Source of the DNA: Clostridiales bacterium
GTDB taxonomy: Bacteria > Bacillota > Clostridia > Oscillospirales > Oscillospiraceae
Direction of reading: 5' to 3'
Length of the DNA: 24,578 nucleotides
Assembly (NCBI GenBank): GCA_004556345.1
Contig: SFHQ01000026.1
Location: forward strand, 1 to 24,578
The notes beneath the pieces are model-generated. The model did not search any database and had not been told where the DNA came from. It was given only the letters and a program-made list of their open reading frames with translations. Below are positions 8,824-16,616 of this stretch, in pieces. Positions within the stretch are counted from its first letter, which is position 1, and each line of letters starts with the position of its first letter. Made by a program: the position numbers and the translations under genes.

Positions 8824-10002
8824 TTAGTGGTGGAACAGGCGCATGCCGGTAAAGGCCATGACCATGTGGTAGCGGTTTGCCGTCTCGATGACGTTGTCGT
8901 CCCGGATGGACCCGCCCGGCTCCACGATGTAGGAAACGCCGGACTTTCTGGCCCGCTCGACATTATCGCCGAAGGGGAAGAAGGCGTCGCTGCCCACGGT
9001 CACGCCGGTCTGGGTGGCGATCCAAGCCTTTTTTTCCTCTGCGGTCAGCGGCTCCGGGCGGACCTTAAAGGTGTTCTGCCACACGCCGTCCCGCAGCACG
9101 TCCTCATACTCGTCGGAGAGGTACACGTCGATGGCGTTGTCCCGGTCGGGGCGGCGGATGTGATCCAGGAATTGCAGGCCCAAGGTCTTGGGATGCTGGC
9201 GGAGATACCAGTTGTCGGCCTTGTTGCCCGCCAGACGGGTGCAGTGGATGCGGCTCTGCTGGCCCGCGCCCACGCCGATGGCCTGGCCGTCCTTCACATA
9301 GCACACGGAGTTGGACTGGGTGTACTTGAGGGTAATGAGGGCCACGATCATGTCCCGCTTGGCTGCGTCGGGCAGGTCCTTGTTTTCCGTGACCAGGTTG
9401 GCCAGCAGGGACTCGTCGATCTTGAAGTTGTTTCTCCCCTGCTCGAAGGTGATGCCGAACACGTCCTTGTGCTCCTGCACGGCGGGGACGTAATTGGGGT
9501 CGATCTTGACGATGTTATAGTTCCCCTTCTTCTTGGCCTTGAGGATCTCCAGGGCCTCAGGGGTGTAGTCCGGGGCGATGACGCCGTCGGAGACCTCCGG
9601 CTTGAGGTAAGCGGCGGTGGCGGCGTCGCAGGTGTCGCTCAGGGCCGCCCAGTCGCCGTAGGAGCAGAGGCGGTCCGCACCTCTGGCGCGGATGTATGCG
9701 CAGGCCAGGGGGGTAAGCTCCGCGTCTGGATTCACAAAGTAAATGGCCTTATCCGTCTCGCTCAGGGGCAGGCCCACGGCGGCCCCGGCGGGAGAGACGT
9801 GCTTGAAGGACGCGGCGGCGGGCAGGCCGGTGGCCTCCTTCAGCTCCTTCACCAGCTGCCAGGAGTTCAGGGCGTCCATAAAATTGATGTAGCCCGGCTT
9901 GCCGTTGAGCACTTCTAAGGGCAGATCCCGGCCGTCGCTCACAGTGATGCTGGCGGGCTTCTGGTTGGGATTGCAGCCGTATTTCAGTTCTAATTTTTTC
10001 AT
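8824..10002 (-). CDS. Stand-alone AICAR formyltransferase
   Basis: This protein formylates AICAR (ZMP) with 10-formyl-THF to give FAICAR, the ninth purine step. It matches only the C-terminal domain of bifunctional PurH; the MGS-type cyclohydrolase domain is absent and the next upstream gene supplies that activity. The catalytic Lys67-His68 pair is in SFKHVSPAGAA, and the binding segments SVCYVKDGQAIGVGAGQQSR and SDAFFPFGDNV are intact. At 392 residues it is longer than the domain in E. coli PurH. Its start has GGGGGAG 6 bases upstream. Substrate and riboswitch ligand coincide, so the operon leader directly reports on this enzyme. A purH label would be misleading because only half of the fusion is present. 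Confidence 0.93.
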   Translation of the reverse strand: MKKLELKYGCNPNQKPASITVSDGRDLPLEVLNGKPGYINFMDALNSWQLVKELKEATGLPAAASFKHVSPAGAAVGLPLSETDKAIYFVNPDAELTPLACAYIRARGADRLCSYGDWAALSDTCDAATAAYLKPEVSDGVIAPDYTPEALEILKAKKKGNYNIVKIDPNYVPAVQEHKDVFGITFEQGRNNFKIDESLLANLVTENKDLPDAAKRDMIVALITLKYTQSNSVCYVKDGQAIGVGAGQQSRIHCTRLAGNKADNWYLRQHPKTLGLQFLDHIRRPDRDNAIDVYLSDEYEDVLRDGVWQNTFKVRPEPLTAEEKKAWIATQTGVTVGSDAFFPFGDNVERARKSGVSYIVEPGGSIRDDNVIETANRYHMVMAFTGMRLFHH

Positions 10003-10019
10003 CGTTCGCTCCCCCGGTT

Positions 10020-10730
10020 TTACGTATTCTTATTGTACAGTTTCTCCTGGTACGCACCCGTGGCCAGATCGGTAAAGCGAACGTAGAGAGAAATCTTGTT
10101 GGCTTCGTTGAGGTTGTTCCAGATCATCTCGGCAAACGCATCCAGCGTGCCGGTGATGGCCACCCGCTCCGGCTCTCCCTGGAAGGTGGGGATGGGGTTG
10201 CCGTCCTGGACATAGGTGTGAAGGAAATGTCCCACGCCGTTCACACCGGGATACTCGTAGGTATACCGGGCGCAGGCGGAGCCTTCCGCGTCGGCGCTTT
10301 TCAGGATGGACATCTTATAGCTGCCATCGGCGGAGAGCAGACCGGAGATGCGGGGGGTCCAGTTGGGGCCGTCCGGCTCAAACGCGCGGGTACGCAGGCC
10401 CTGCTCGAAGGACTCGCCCAGTTCCAGATGATCCCGGATGGTGTCGGTCTGGTCGCCGTTGGTGACGATCAGGGCGCGGCCCAGCTGACGCACGGGATGG
10501 TAGATGATGAGGCTGGGGTCAGCCAGCTTCGCCGGATCAAAGGCCTCGGTGCGGATGCCGTCAGGCTCCTGGACAAACACCCGGTTGCGGCTGTTCTCGC
10601 TGCGGCCCATGATGAAGTAGGCGGCGACAGACTGCTTGCCGTCGGCGGTCTTCCCCAGCACGATGCCCCGGCCGGGGTAGGTGTTCCCGGCCAGCAGGGC
10701 GGCCAGGTCGTGGTTTTCATAGACGTTCAT
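10020..10730 (-). CDS. purO: IMP cyclohydrolase, archaeal PurO-type
   Basis: The 236-residue protein resembles the PurO family (PF07826), which closes FAICAR to IMP and is unrelated to the cyclohydrolase domain of PurH. Family features seen by eye include NTYPGRGIVLG near the N-terminus, AAYFIMGRSENSRNRVF, the YHPVR segment and the middle stretch VTNGDQTDTI. The open frame extends 21 codons further upstream. I chose the ATG at 10730 because GGGAGGGAG lies about 8 bases before it, it overlaps the purN stop as ATGA, and the protein then starts at the conserved part. Position directly before the AICAR formyltransferase gives strong context for the last step to IMP. The assignment rests on recalled family patterns plus context. 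Confidence 0.88.
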   Translation of the reverse strand: MNVYENHDLAALLAGNTYPGRGIVLGKTADGKQSVAAYFIMGRSENSRNRVFVQEPDGIRTEAFDPAKLADPSLIIYHPVRQLGRALIVTNGDQTDTIRDHLELGESFEQGLRTRAFEPDGPNWTPRISGLLSADGSYKMSILKSADAEGSACARYTYEYPGVNGVGHFLHTYVQDGNPIPTFQGEPERVAITGTLDAFAEMIWNNLNEANKISLYVRFTDLATGAYQEKLYNKNT

Positions 10731-11341
10731 TCTGCTTTCTCCCTCCCGATCTCTTCGGAAATCATCTGCGCGGCCTGGGGCAGGAGCTTCCACTCGGCCT
10801 GCTCCATCACCCGGCGCTGCAAGACCTCCGGCGTGTCGCCGGGCAACACGTCCACGGCCTTTTGCAGGAGGATCTCTCCCCCGTCCGGCACTTCGTTGAC
10901 AAAATGGACGGTCGCGCCCGTCACCTTCACCCCGTAGGCCAGCGCGGCCTCATGGACCTTCAGCCCATAGAACCCCTTCCCGCAGAAGGACGGGATGAGG
11001 GAGGGGTGGATGTTCAAAATGCGCCGGGGCCACTGACTGGTGAAGTTCTCGGTGAGAATGCTCATAAACCCGGCCATGACGATCAGCTCTGCCCCGTGCT
11101 CAGCCAGTGCCTGGGAGATGGCGGTCTCAAACGCCGCCTGGCTCCCCAGGGCCTTCCGGCTGCACACCACGGCGGGCACCCCCGCGTTGGCTGCGCGGGT
11201 GAGGGCATAGGCCTTGTCGTTGCTGGCAATGACCAGCACGATCTCCCCGGCGGTGAGGGCGCCGCTCTGCTGGGCGTCCAGCAGAGCCTGCAAGTTGGTG
11301 CCGCCGCCGGAGACTAAGACGGCGATCTTGGTCTTTACCAT
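10727..11341 (-). CDS. purN: Phosphoribosylglycinamide formyltransferase
   Basis: PurN transfers the formyl group of 10-formyl-THF to GAR (third purine step). The 204-residue protein has the expected length. It opens with IAVLVSGGGTNLQALLDA (phosphate loop) and has the catalytic block NIHPSLIPSF, with Asn and His, followed by GVKVTGATVHFVNEVPDGG with the catalytic Asp. Start and stop both overlap the neighbours: the ATG lies inside the purM end (ATGGTAA, 7 bases shared) and its TGA overlaps the purO start by four bases, so the three genes are probably translated in a coupled way. Confidence 0.97.
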   Translation of the reverse strand: MVKTKIAVLVSGGGTNLQALLDAQQSGALTAGEIVLVIASNDKAYALTRAANAGVPAVVCSRKALGSQAAFETAISQALAEHGAELIVMAGFMSILTENFTSQWPRRILNIHPSLIPSFCGKGFYGLKVHEAALAYGVKVTGATVHFVNEVPDGGEILLQKAVDVLPGDTPEVLQRRVMEQAEWKLLPQAAQMISEEIGREKAE

Positions 11342-12378
11342 AGGATAACACCCTCATCGCCCGCGACGATCTCGCCCAGACGGACAGGCTGCTCCCCGGC
11401 GGCTTTCAGGGCCTCCAGGGCCTTGTCGGCCTCGTCCTGGGAGACCACGACGGTCATGCCGATGCCCATGTTGAAGGTATTGAACATCTCCCGGCGGGGC
11501 ACGTTGCCCTTCTCCTGGATGAGGTCAAAGATGGGCAGCACAGGCACGTCGCTCTCCTTGATCTTGGCGGTCATGCCCTTGGGCAGGCTGCGGGGGATGT
11601 TTTCATAGAAGCCGCCGCCGGTGATGTGGGAGACGGACTTGATTGTGACCTGCTCCATGAGGGCCAGGATGCTCTTGACATAGATGCGGGTGGGGGCCAG
11701 CAGCGTCTCACCCAGGGACTTGCCGCCCAGGGCCTCCACGGGGGCCTTCAGATCCGTGTGCTCCACGTCCAGGACCTTGCGGACCAGGGAGAAGCCGTTG
11801 GAGTGCACCCCGGAGGAAGGCAGGCCGAGGATCACGTCGCCGGGCTGGATCTTGGTCTTGTCAAAGACCTTGTCCTTATCCACCACGCCCACGGAGAAGC
11901 CGGCCAGGTCATACTCGTCGATGGGATAGAAGCCGGGCATCTCGGCGGTCTCGCCGCCGATGAGGGCAGCGCCGGCCTGGACACAGCCCTCGGCCACACC
12001 GGAGACGATGCCCGCGATCTTCTCCGGGACGTTCTTGCCGCAGGCGATGTAGTCCAGGAAGAACAGGGGCTTGGCACCCACGCAGATGATGTCGTTGACG
12101 CACATGGCCACGCAGTCGATGCCCACGGTGTCGTGCTTGTCCATGAGGAACGCCAGCTTGAGTTTCGTGCCCACGCCGTCGGTGCCGGAGACCAGGACGG
12201 GCTTGGTGATGCCGGTCAGGTCCAGCTCGAACAGGCCGCCAAAGCCGCCGATGTCGGACAAGGCTCCGGCGGTCATGGTCTTGGCGATGTGGGCCTTCAT
12301 GAGTTCTACGGCCTTGTACCCGGCGGTGATGTCCACCCCGGCGGCGGCGTAGCTGTCAGATCTCGAAGTTGTATTCAT
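11335..12378 (-). CDS. purM: Phosphoribosylformylglycinamidine cyclo-ligase (AIR synthetase)
   Basis: PurM closes FGAM to AIR with ATP (fifth purine step). The conserved blocks are all present: SDSYAAAGVDITAGYKAVEL, SDIGGFGGLFEL, SGTDGVGTKLKLAF, CVNDIICVGAKPLFFLDY and LIGGETAEMPGFY. I chose the ATG at 12378 (347 residues) because AAAGGA lies 9 bases upstream. An ATG at 12387 (350 residues) is possible and would overlap the purF stop as ATGA, but its ribosome binding site would be badly spaced. The end overlaps purN by 7 bases. Confidence 0.97.
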   Translation of the reverse strand: MNTTSRSDSYAAAGVDITAGYKAVELMKAHIAKTMTAGALSDIGGFGGLFELDLTGITKPVLVSGTDGVGTKLKLAFLMDKHDTVGIDCVAMCVNDIICVGAKPLFFLDYIACGKNVPEKIAGIVSGVAEGCVQAGAALIGGETAEMPGFYPIDEYDLAGFSVGVVDKDKVFDKTKIQPGDVILGLPSSGVHSNGFSLVRKVLDVEHTDLKAPVEALGGKSLGETLLAPTRIYVKSILALMEQVTIKSVSHITGGGFYENIPRSLPKGMTAKIKESDVPVLPIFDLIQEKGNVPRREMFNTFNMGIGMTVVVSQDEADKALEALKAAGEQPVRLGEIVAGDEGVILW

Positions 12379-12383
12379 TGCGC

Positions 12384-13805
12384 TCATTCCTTTCCGTTCC
12401 AGCAGTAAGTGCAGACCTTACATGGCTCCAGGCCAATGGCCTTGATGAGTTCATCCAGGGACTGGTATTCCAGCGAGGTGAAGTGCAGCTGCTGGCAGAT
12501 GGCCTCCCGCAGCTTCTGGCCCCGCTCGGTGTTGGGGTCGCTGTATTCGTCCAGATGCTTCTCCCCCTCTTCGCCCTCCAGGTCGTAGACGGTGCGGCGG
12601 GCGATCAGCTCCATCGGGGAGCGGCTGGTGGAGAAGTTCAGGAACTTACAGCCATACATGATGGGGGGGCAGGCAGAGCGGATGTGGACCTCTTTTGCGC
12701 CGTTGGCATAGAGGAACTCCACCGTCTCCCGCAGCTGGGTGCCCCGCACGATGCTGTCGTCCACGAAGAGGAGCTTCTTGCCCTCGATGAGCTCATGGAC
12801 GGGGATCTGCTTCATCTTGGCCACCCGGTCGCGCTCCTTTTGGTTTGTGGGCATGAAGCTGCGGGGCCAGGTGGGGGTATATTTAATGAAGGGGCGGGCA
12901 AAGGGGATGCCGCTCTCGTTGGAGTAGCCGATGGCGTGGGGGGTGCCGGAGTCGGGCACGCCGCTGACGAAGTCGATGTCCTGGGCCACACCTTTGGCCT
13001 TGTCGGTCCGGGCCAGGCTCGCGCCGTTCCGGTTCCGCATGACCTCCACGTTGATGCCTTCGTAGTTGGAGTTGGGGTAGCCGTAGTACGTCCAGAGGAA
13101 GGCGCACACGCGCATCTCCTTCTCGGCGGGCAGCAGGGTCTCCCAGCCGTCCTTGGTGATCTTCACCACCTCGGCGGGACCCAGCTCGTAGGCGTCGTGA
13201 TAGCCCATCTTCTGGTAGGCAAAGGTCTCAAAGGCCACGCAGCAGCCCTCGTCGTCCTGGCCGATGTGGATGGGCAGGCGGCCCATCTTGTCCCGCCCGG
13301 CGATGAGGAAATCGGGCGTCATAATTAAGACGGAGACGGTCCCCTCCACCACGCTCTGGGCGTAGCGGATGCCCTCGGCGATGGTGGGCTGCTGGCTGAT
13401 GAGCGCGGCTACCAGCTCGTTGGAGTTCACGCGCCCGCCGCTCATGGCCTCAAAATGCCGGTCGGCGTCCCCCAGCATCTGCTCGATGATGGCTTCCTCG
13501 TTCTGGATCACGCCCACCACGCAGATGGCGTAGGTCCCGTGAACCGAGCGCACCAGCAGGGGCTGGGGATCGGTGTCGCTGATGCTGCCGATGCAGCACT
13601 TGCCCACCATCTCCCCCACCGTCTTGTCAAACTTGGTGCGGAAGGGGGCGTTCTCGATGTTGTGAATCTCCCGCTGGAAGCCCAGCTCCGGGTCCCAGGC
13701 GGCCATGCCGCCCCGGCGGGTGCCCAGGTGGGAGTGATAGTCTGTGCCGAAATAAACGTCTAACACGACGTCGCGATTGGAGATCGCGCCGCAAAAACCA
13801 CCCAT
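12384..13805 (-). CDS. purF: Amidophosphoribosyltransferase, divergent PurF
   Basis: PurF makes phosphoribosylamine from PRPP and glutamine, the first committed step. The phosphoribosyltransferase half is typical, with the PRPP loop LLFVDDSIVRGTQ near residues 345-357. Four Cys (234, 386, 462, 465) fit the [4Fe-4S] ligands of the Bacillus subtilis enzyme. The glutaminase half is odd. The nucleophile candidate is Cys5 (MGGFCGAI), implying a 4-residue propeptide. The usual HRGQE, RYST and HNGNL motifs are replaced by GTRRGGM, CIGSIS and VVGVIQN. It may still use glutamine by altered contacts, or it may favour ammonia. The ATG at 13805 follows GGAGG by 9 bases. Confidence 0.92.
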   Translation of the reverse strand: MGGFCGAISNRDVVLDVYFGTDYHSHLGTRRGGMAAWDPELGFQREIHNIENAPFRTKFDKTVGEMVGKCCIGSISDTDPQPLLVRSVHGTYAICVVGVIQNEEAIIEQMLGDADRHFEAMSGGRVNSNELVAALISQQPTIAEGIRYAQSVVEGTVSVLIMTPDFLIAGRDKMGRLPIHIGQDDEGCCVAFETFAYQKMGYHDAYELGPAEVVKITKDGWETLLPAEKEMRVCAFLWTYYGYPNSNYEGINVEVMRNRNGASLARTDKAKGVAQDIDFVSGVPDSGTPHAIGYSNESGIPFARPFIKYTPTWPRSFMPTNQKERDRVAKMKQIPVHELIEGKKLLFVDDSIVRGTQLRETVEFLYANGAKEVHIRSACPPIMYGCKFLNFSTSRSPMELIARRTVYDLEGEEGEKHLDEYSDPNTERGQKLREAICQQLHFTSLEYQSLDELIKAIGLEPCKVCTYCWNGKE

Positions 13806-13839
13806 AGGTATGTACCTCCATTCTCACTGCCCCAAGGGC

Positions 13840-14334
13840 TTACTGATTGTATTCTGCTTCGACCCCGGCGTTCTTCTCCAGGACTTTATTGGCCTCGGCC
13901 GCGCGGGCAGCCTTGAGCTTGGCGGACAGGCCCTCGTCAGAGACGGCCAGGATCTGAATGGCCAGCAGGGCCGCGTTGGCTGCCCCGTCGATGGCGACCG
14001 TGGCCACCGGGATGCCCGTGGGCATCTGCACGGTGGAGAGCAGGGCGTCCAGGCCGTCCAGGGTGGAGGATTTCACCGGGATGCCGATCACCGGCAGCGT
14101 GGTGTTTGCCGCCAGCGCCCCGGCCAGATGCGCAGCCTTGCCCGCGGCGGCGATGATGGCCCCAAAGCCCTTTTCCTGGGCCGTGCGGGAGAACTCGGCC
14201 GCCTGCACGGGGGTGCGGTGGGCGGAGTAGACGTGGACTTCGTAGGGTACACCGTATTCCTTCAGCTTGCCGATGGCCTTTTCCACCACCGGCAGGTCGC
14301 TGTCGCTACCCATGACAATGCCAACTTTTTTCAT
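13840..14334 (-). CDS. purE: N5-carboxyaminoimidazole ribonucleotide mutase / AIR carboxylase
   Basis: PurE forms CAIR. The 164-residue protein has the family motifs GSDSDL (9-14), YSAHRTP (36-42) and the AAAGKAAHLAGALAA loop, followed by IPVKSSTLDGLDALLS. No purK is adjacent, so class I (N5-CAIR mutase) or class II (direct CO2 use) cannot be decided from context. GSDSD and SAHRTP are shared by both. It is the first gene of the operon, and AGGAAGG precedes the ATG. Its leader carries a ZTP riboswitch and terminator, so its transcription depends on ZMP/ZTP. It ends 34 bases before purF. Confidence 0.97.
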   Translation of the reverse strand: MKKVGIVMGSDSDLPVVEKAIGKLKEYGVPYEVHVYSAHRTPVQAAEFSRTAQEKGFGAIIAAAGKAAHLAGALAANTTLPVIGIPVKSSTLDGLDALLSTVQMPTGIPVATVAIDGAANAALLAIQILAVSDEGLSAKLKAARAAEANKVLEKNAGVEAEYNQ

Positions 14335-14432
14335 AACGAACCTTCCTCTCTGATGACAGTGATCCCGGAGGGGTCTGGTCGATCTCTCCGAACGCTGGGG
14401 CTTTCTGTGTGATGCTGTGATTTCGCAATGTG

Positions 14433-14477
14433 AAAAAAGGACAGCCCAATTCCCTCCATTTGAAAATTGAACTGCCC
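14433..14477 (-). terminator. Riboswitch-controlled terminator in the purE leader
   Basis: On the minus strand GGGCAGTTCAATT pairs with AATTGGGCTGTCC (13 pairs counting three G-U), with a 12-base loop, followed directly by TTTTTT. The first arm overlaps the last bases of the ZTP aptamer (CTGGGCAG), so ligand-bound aptamer and terminator exclude one another. This is the expression platform of an ON switch acting on transcription. Confidence 0.93.
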
Positions 14478-14543
14478 AGACGGTCGGCGCAAGTATGCTT
14501 TTTGCTCCCTGTGGTCCTTCCCACTTCCGTCAGTCACAAAAAG
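14474..14543 (-). ncRNA. ZTP/ZMP riboswitch (pfl motif)
   Basis: The minus strand shows the complete aptamer. P1 is CTTTTTG/CAAAAAG and the 5' conserved segment is GTGACTGACGGAA. P2 is GTGG/CCAC, followed by AGGGAGC. A small linker hairpin (GCATACTTGC) comes next, then the 3' domain GCGCCGACCGTCTGGGC. ACGG of the 5' part pairs with CCGT of the 3' part, the known pseudoknot. ZTP aptamers sense build-up of the AICAR formyltransferase substrate when 10-formyl-THF is low and switch on one-carbon and purine genes. Here the switch heads an operon holding that transferase, purN and fhs. The terminator overlapping its 3' end makes the mechanism clear. Confidence 0.95.
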
Positions 14544-14562
14544 TCCTCGATTTTTACAGTTT

Positions 14563-14591
14563 ATTATACTATACCCGCCCCCGTTTCGCAA
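14563..14591 (-). promoter_or_regulatory. Sigma-A promoter of the purine operon
   Basis: On the minus strand -35 TTGCGA (14586-14591) and -10 TATAAT (14563-14568) are 17 bases apart. The predicted start is near 14556, just before the ZTP aptamer. No other promoter of similar strength is seen upstream of purE. Confidence 0.88.
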
Positions 14592-14659
14592 GCGATAGTT
14601 TGTAGAGCTTTCCTGCGTTTCTGCCCGGCCCTCTGTGCGTTTTTCTTTGCTTTTGCAGG

Positions 14660-14706
14660 AAAAGCGCCAAGAAGCCCCCGGAGACTGGCGTCTACCGGGG
14701 GCTTCT
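14660..14706 (-). terminator. Terminator after the first symporter gene
   Basis: A perfect 12-bp stem, AGAAGCCCCCGG/CCGGGGGCTTCT, is extended by an inner AGAC/GTCT stem. On the minus strand it is followed by TGGCGCTTTT. The T run is short and offset. It lies about 130 bases after the symporter stop and before the purine promoter, and so separates the two transcription units. Nothing gene-like is visible between it and the symporter end. Confidence 0.75.
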
Positions 14707-14835
14707 CAGAAAGGATCGGAAGAATTTGAAGAATTTAAGGATATTTGGATTTAAGATATGCACCCGGTTCTCTTCGTGTTTGGTCCCGCGAACAGAGCCG
14801 TGGTTTGCTTCCGACAGCAGAGAAGTGAGGGGGTC

Positions 14836-16242
14836 TTACTTCTTGCTGGGCAGCTCGGAGAAGTGCCGCTTGGTTTCCTTGACCACCACGCCGGACAGAG
14901 CCACCAGGGCGATCAGGTTGGGGATGGCCATGAGGCCGTTGAGGGTATCGGCGATGGCCCAGGCCAGGTCCAGCTTCATGGTCGCACCCACAAAGATGAC
15001 GATGATGAAGATGATCTGATAAGGCTTGATGGCCTTGTGGCCGAACAGGAACTCGCAGCAGCGGGTGCCATACAGGGACCAGCCCAGGACGGTGGAAAAG
15101 GCGAACAGAGCCAGGCCCACCGCGATGATGATGGCGCCGCCCTTCTGAGAGAAAACGGTGCCGAGGGCTGCGGCGTTCAGAGAGGTGTTGCCCTCGGTGC
15201 CGATGTTCAGGTCCAGGCCAGCGCCCTTGGCAGCGCACAGGATGGTCAGACCGGACAGAGTACAAATCAGGATGGTGTCCATGAAGACCTCGAAGATGCC
15301 GTACAGGCCCTGCTTCACGCAGTCGGTCTCAGAGGTAGCAGCATGGGCGATAGGAGCGGAACCGAGGCCGGCCTCGTTGGAGAACACGCCGCGCTTGACG
15401 CCCCAGGTGATGACCAGGACCATGGAGCCAACGACACCACCGGTGACACCGCTGGGGGTGAAAGCACCCTGGAAGATGTCGTGGAACACGGCGGGCAGGG
15501 TGTTGGCATAGCGAATGACCACGATCAGGCAGGCCAGGATGTAGATGACTGCCATGATGGGCACCAGCTTCTCGGTGACAGCGCCCAGGCGCTTGATGCC
15601 GCCGAACAGAACCACGGAGGTCAGGATGACCAGGATGATGCCCAGGACGATGTTGACCAGGGACTGCTTGTCAAAGTCGGGGTTGAAGGCGGTGATCACG
15701 GTGTTGATGGAAGAGGTGATGTTGCCCACCTGCACGGCGTTGCCGATGCCGAAGGCTGCCAGGGCCGCAAAGATACAGAAGATAGCACCCAGCCACTTCC
15801 AGTTCTTGCCGAGGCCGTTCTTGATGTAATACATGGGGCCGCCGACCCAGTCGCCGTCCTTGTTGCGTTCACGGAACCTGACGGCCAGCAGGACCTCGGA
15901 GTACTTGGTCGCCATGCCGATCAGGGCGGTGATCCACAGCCAGAACATGGTACCAGGGCCGCCCAGCGTGATGGCGGTGGTGATACCGGCGATGTTACCG
16001 GTACCGACGGTACCAGCCAGCGCCGTACTCATGGCCTGGAAGGGCGTCATTTCGCCTTCCTTGGCTTCGGTCTTGGTAAAGACCTTGCCCAGGGTGTTCT
16101 TCATGGCGTAGCCGAACTTGCGGAACTGCACGCCGAAGGTCCGGATGGTCAGCAGGATACCGGCACCCACCAGCAGGACGAGCATGGGTTTGCCCCACAC
16201 GACGGTGTTGATGGCACTGTTGATGGTCTCAATGATTGCCAT
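14836..16242 (-). CDS. Sodium:alanine/glycine symporter (AGCS family), riboswitch-controlled copy
   Basis: This 468-residue membrane protein imports small amino acids, probably glycine or alanine, with sodium. The AGCS signature is clear: MSTALAGTVGTGNIAGITTA and LGGPGTMFWLWITALIGMAT in the first third, and ITWGVKRGVFSNEAGLGSAP in the middle. About ten hydrophobic segments alternate with short loops. It is by eye roughly 85-90% identical, with exactly the same length, to the product of 18615-20021. AAAGGAGAG precedes the ATG. Its long leader carries a glycine riboswitch and a terminator, which argues that glycine is a physiological substrate. The promoter, leader and terminator make it a single-gene unit. 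Confidence 0.95.
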   Translation of the reverse strand: MAIIETINSAINTVVWGKPMLVLLVGAGILLTIRTFGVQFRKFGYAMKNTLGKVFTKTEAKEGEMTPFQAMSTALAGTVGTGNIAGITTAITLGGPGTMFWLWITALIGMATKYSEVLLAVRFRERNKDGDWVGGPMYYIKNGLGKNWKWLGAIFCIFAALAAFGIGNAVQVGNITSSINTVITAFNPDFDKQSLVNIVLGIILVILTSVVLFGGIKRLGAVTEKLVPIMAVIYILACLIVVIRYANTLPAVFHDIFQGAFTPSGVTGGVVGSMVLVITWGVKRGVFSNEAGLGSAPIAHAATSETDCVKQGLYGIFEVFMDTILICTLSGLTILCAAKGAGLDLNIGTEGNTSLNAAALGTVFSQKGGAIIIAVGLALFAFSTVLGWSLYGTRCCEFLFGHKAIKPYQIIFIIVIFVGATMKLDLAWAIADTLNGLMAIPNLIALVALSGVVVKETKRHFSELPSKK

Positions 16243-16302
16243 ACAGATCTCTCCTTTTCTCGATTTGCTCTTTTTCTCTTTGCAACCAACCCATCAGAAA
16301 CT

Positions 16303-16344
16303 GACAAAACACAAACGGAGCGCCACAAGACCATGGTGCTCCGT
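16303..16344 (-). terminator. Terminator in the glycine-riboswitch leader
   Basis: On the minus strand ACGGAGC...GCTCCGT (plus 16315-16344) form a stem that continues with CCA/TGG after one mismatch. It is followed by TTGTGTTTTG. It lies between the glycine aptamer and the symporter ATG and is the likely expression platform. The T run is interrupted, so its strength is uncertain. Confidence 0.72.
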
Positions 16345-16410
16345 CAAAAAGCGTTCTCTGATAGGTCCGGCTGCACCTTGGAATGGGTACGGCCTGCAAT
16401 CCCCTAAAAA

Positions 16411-16500
16411 AGATCTGTCCTTTTGCCTGAGAGTCTGGTCTTGCCCCTTCGGCCCCCGCGTTCATGCGGATGTCTCCAGATTGTCATCCTCTCCCGGTGG
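16411..16500 (-). ncRNA. Glycine riboswitch, single aptamer
   Basis: The minus strand shows the conserved core in order: GGGAGAGG, TCTGGAGA, GCCGAAGGGGCAA, CTCTCAGGCAAAAGGACAGA. These are the signature blocks of the glycine aptamer. No second full aptamer is visible in the 80 bases upstream or the 70 downstream, so it is a singlet, perhaps with a degenerate partner. For transporter genes in Firmicutes such switches usually shut off expression when glycine is plentiful; that direction is inferred here. Confidence 0.94.
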
Positions 16501-16587
16501 CGTCAACCTTTGTGCCATTTGTTGAAAATCCACGTAAGGTCAACTTAACATCGGAAAAATCATCTGACGAGTTTGATCACTGACCTC

Positions 16588-16616
16588 ATTCTAGGCTCAT
16601 TTCGTCGGAAAAGCAA
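16588..16616 (-). promoter_or_regulatory. Sigma-A promoter of the riboswitch-controlled symporter
   Basis: On the minus strand -35 TTGCTT (16611-16616) and -10 TAGAAT (16588-16593) are 17 bases apart. The predicted start near 16581 leaves about 80 bases before the glycine aptamer, which is longer than needed and might hold a degenerate structure. The stretch from 16617 to 16783 holds nothing I can identify. Confidence 0.75.

Noticed and set aside
14331..14591. Minus-strand open frames between purE and its promoter
   Set aside because: They cover the ZTP aptamer and terminator, whose RNA pairing explains the sequence better. There is no fitting ribosome binding site or conserved protein.
16229..16465. 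Minus-strand open frames over the glycine riboswitch leader
   Set aside because: They overlap the aptamer and the following terminator-like stem; the translated product has no recognisable features.
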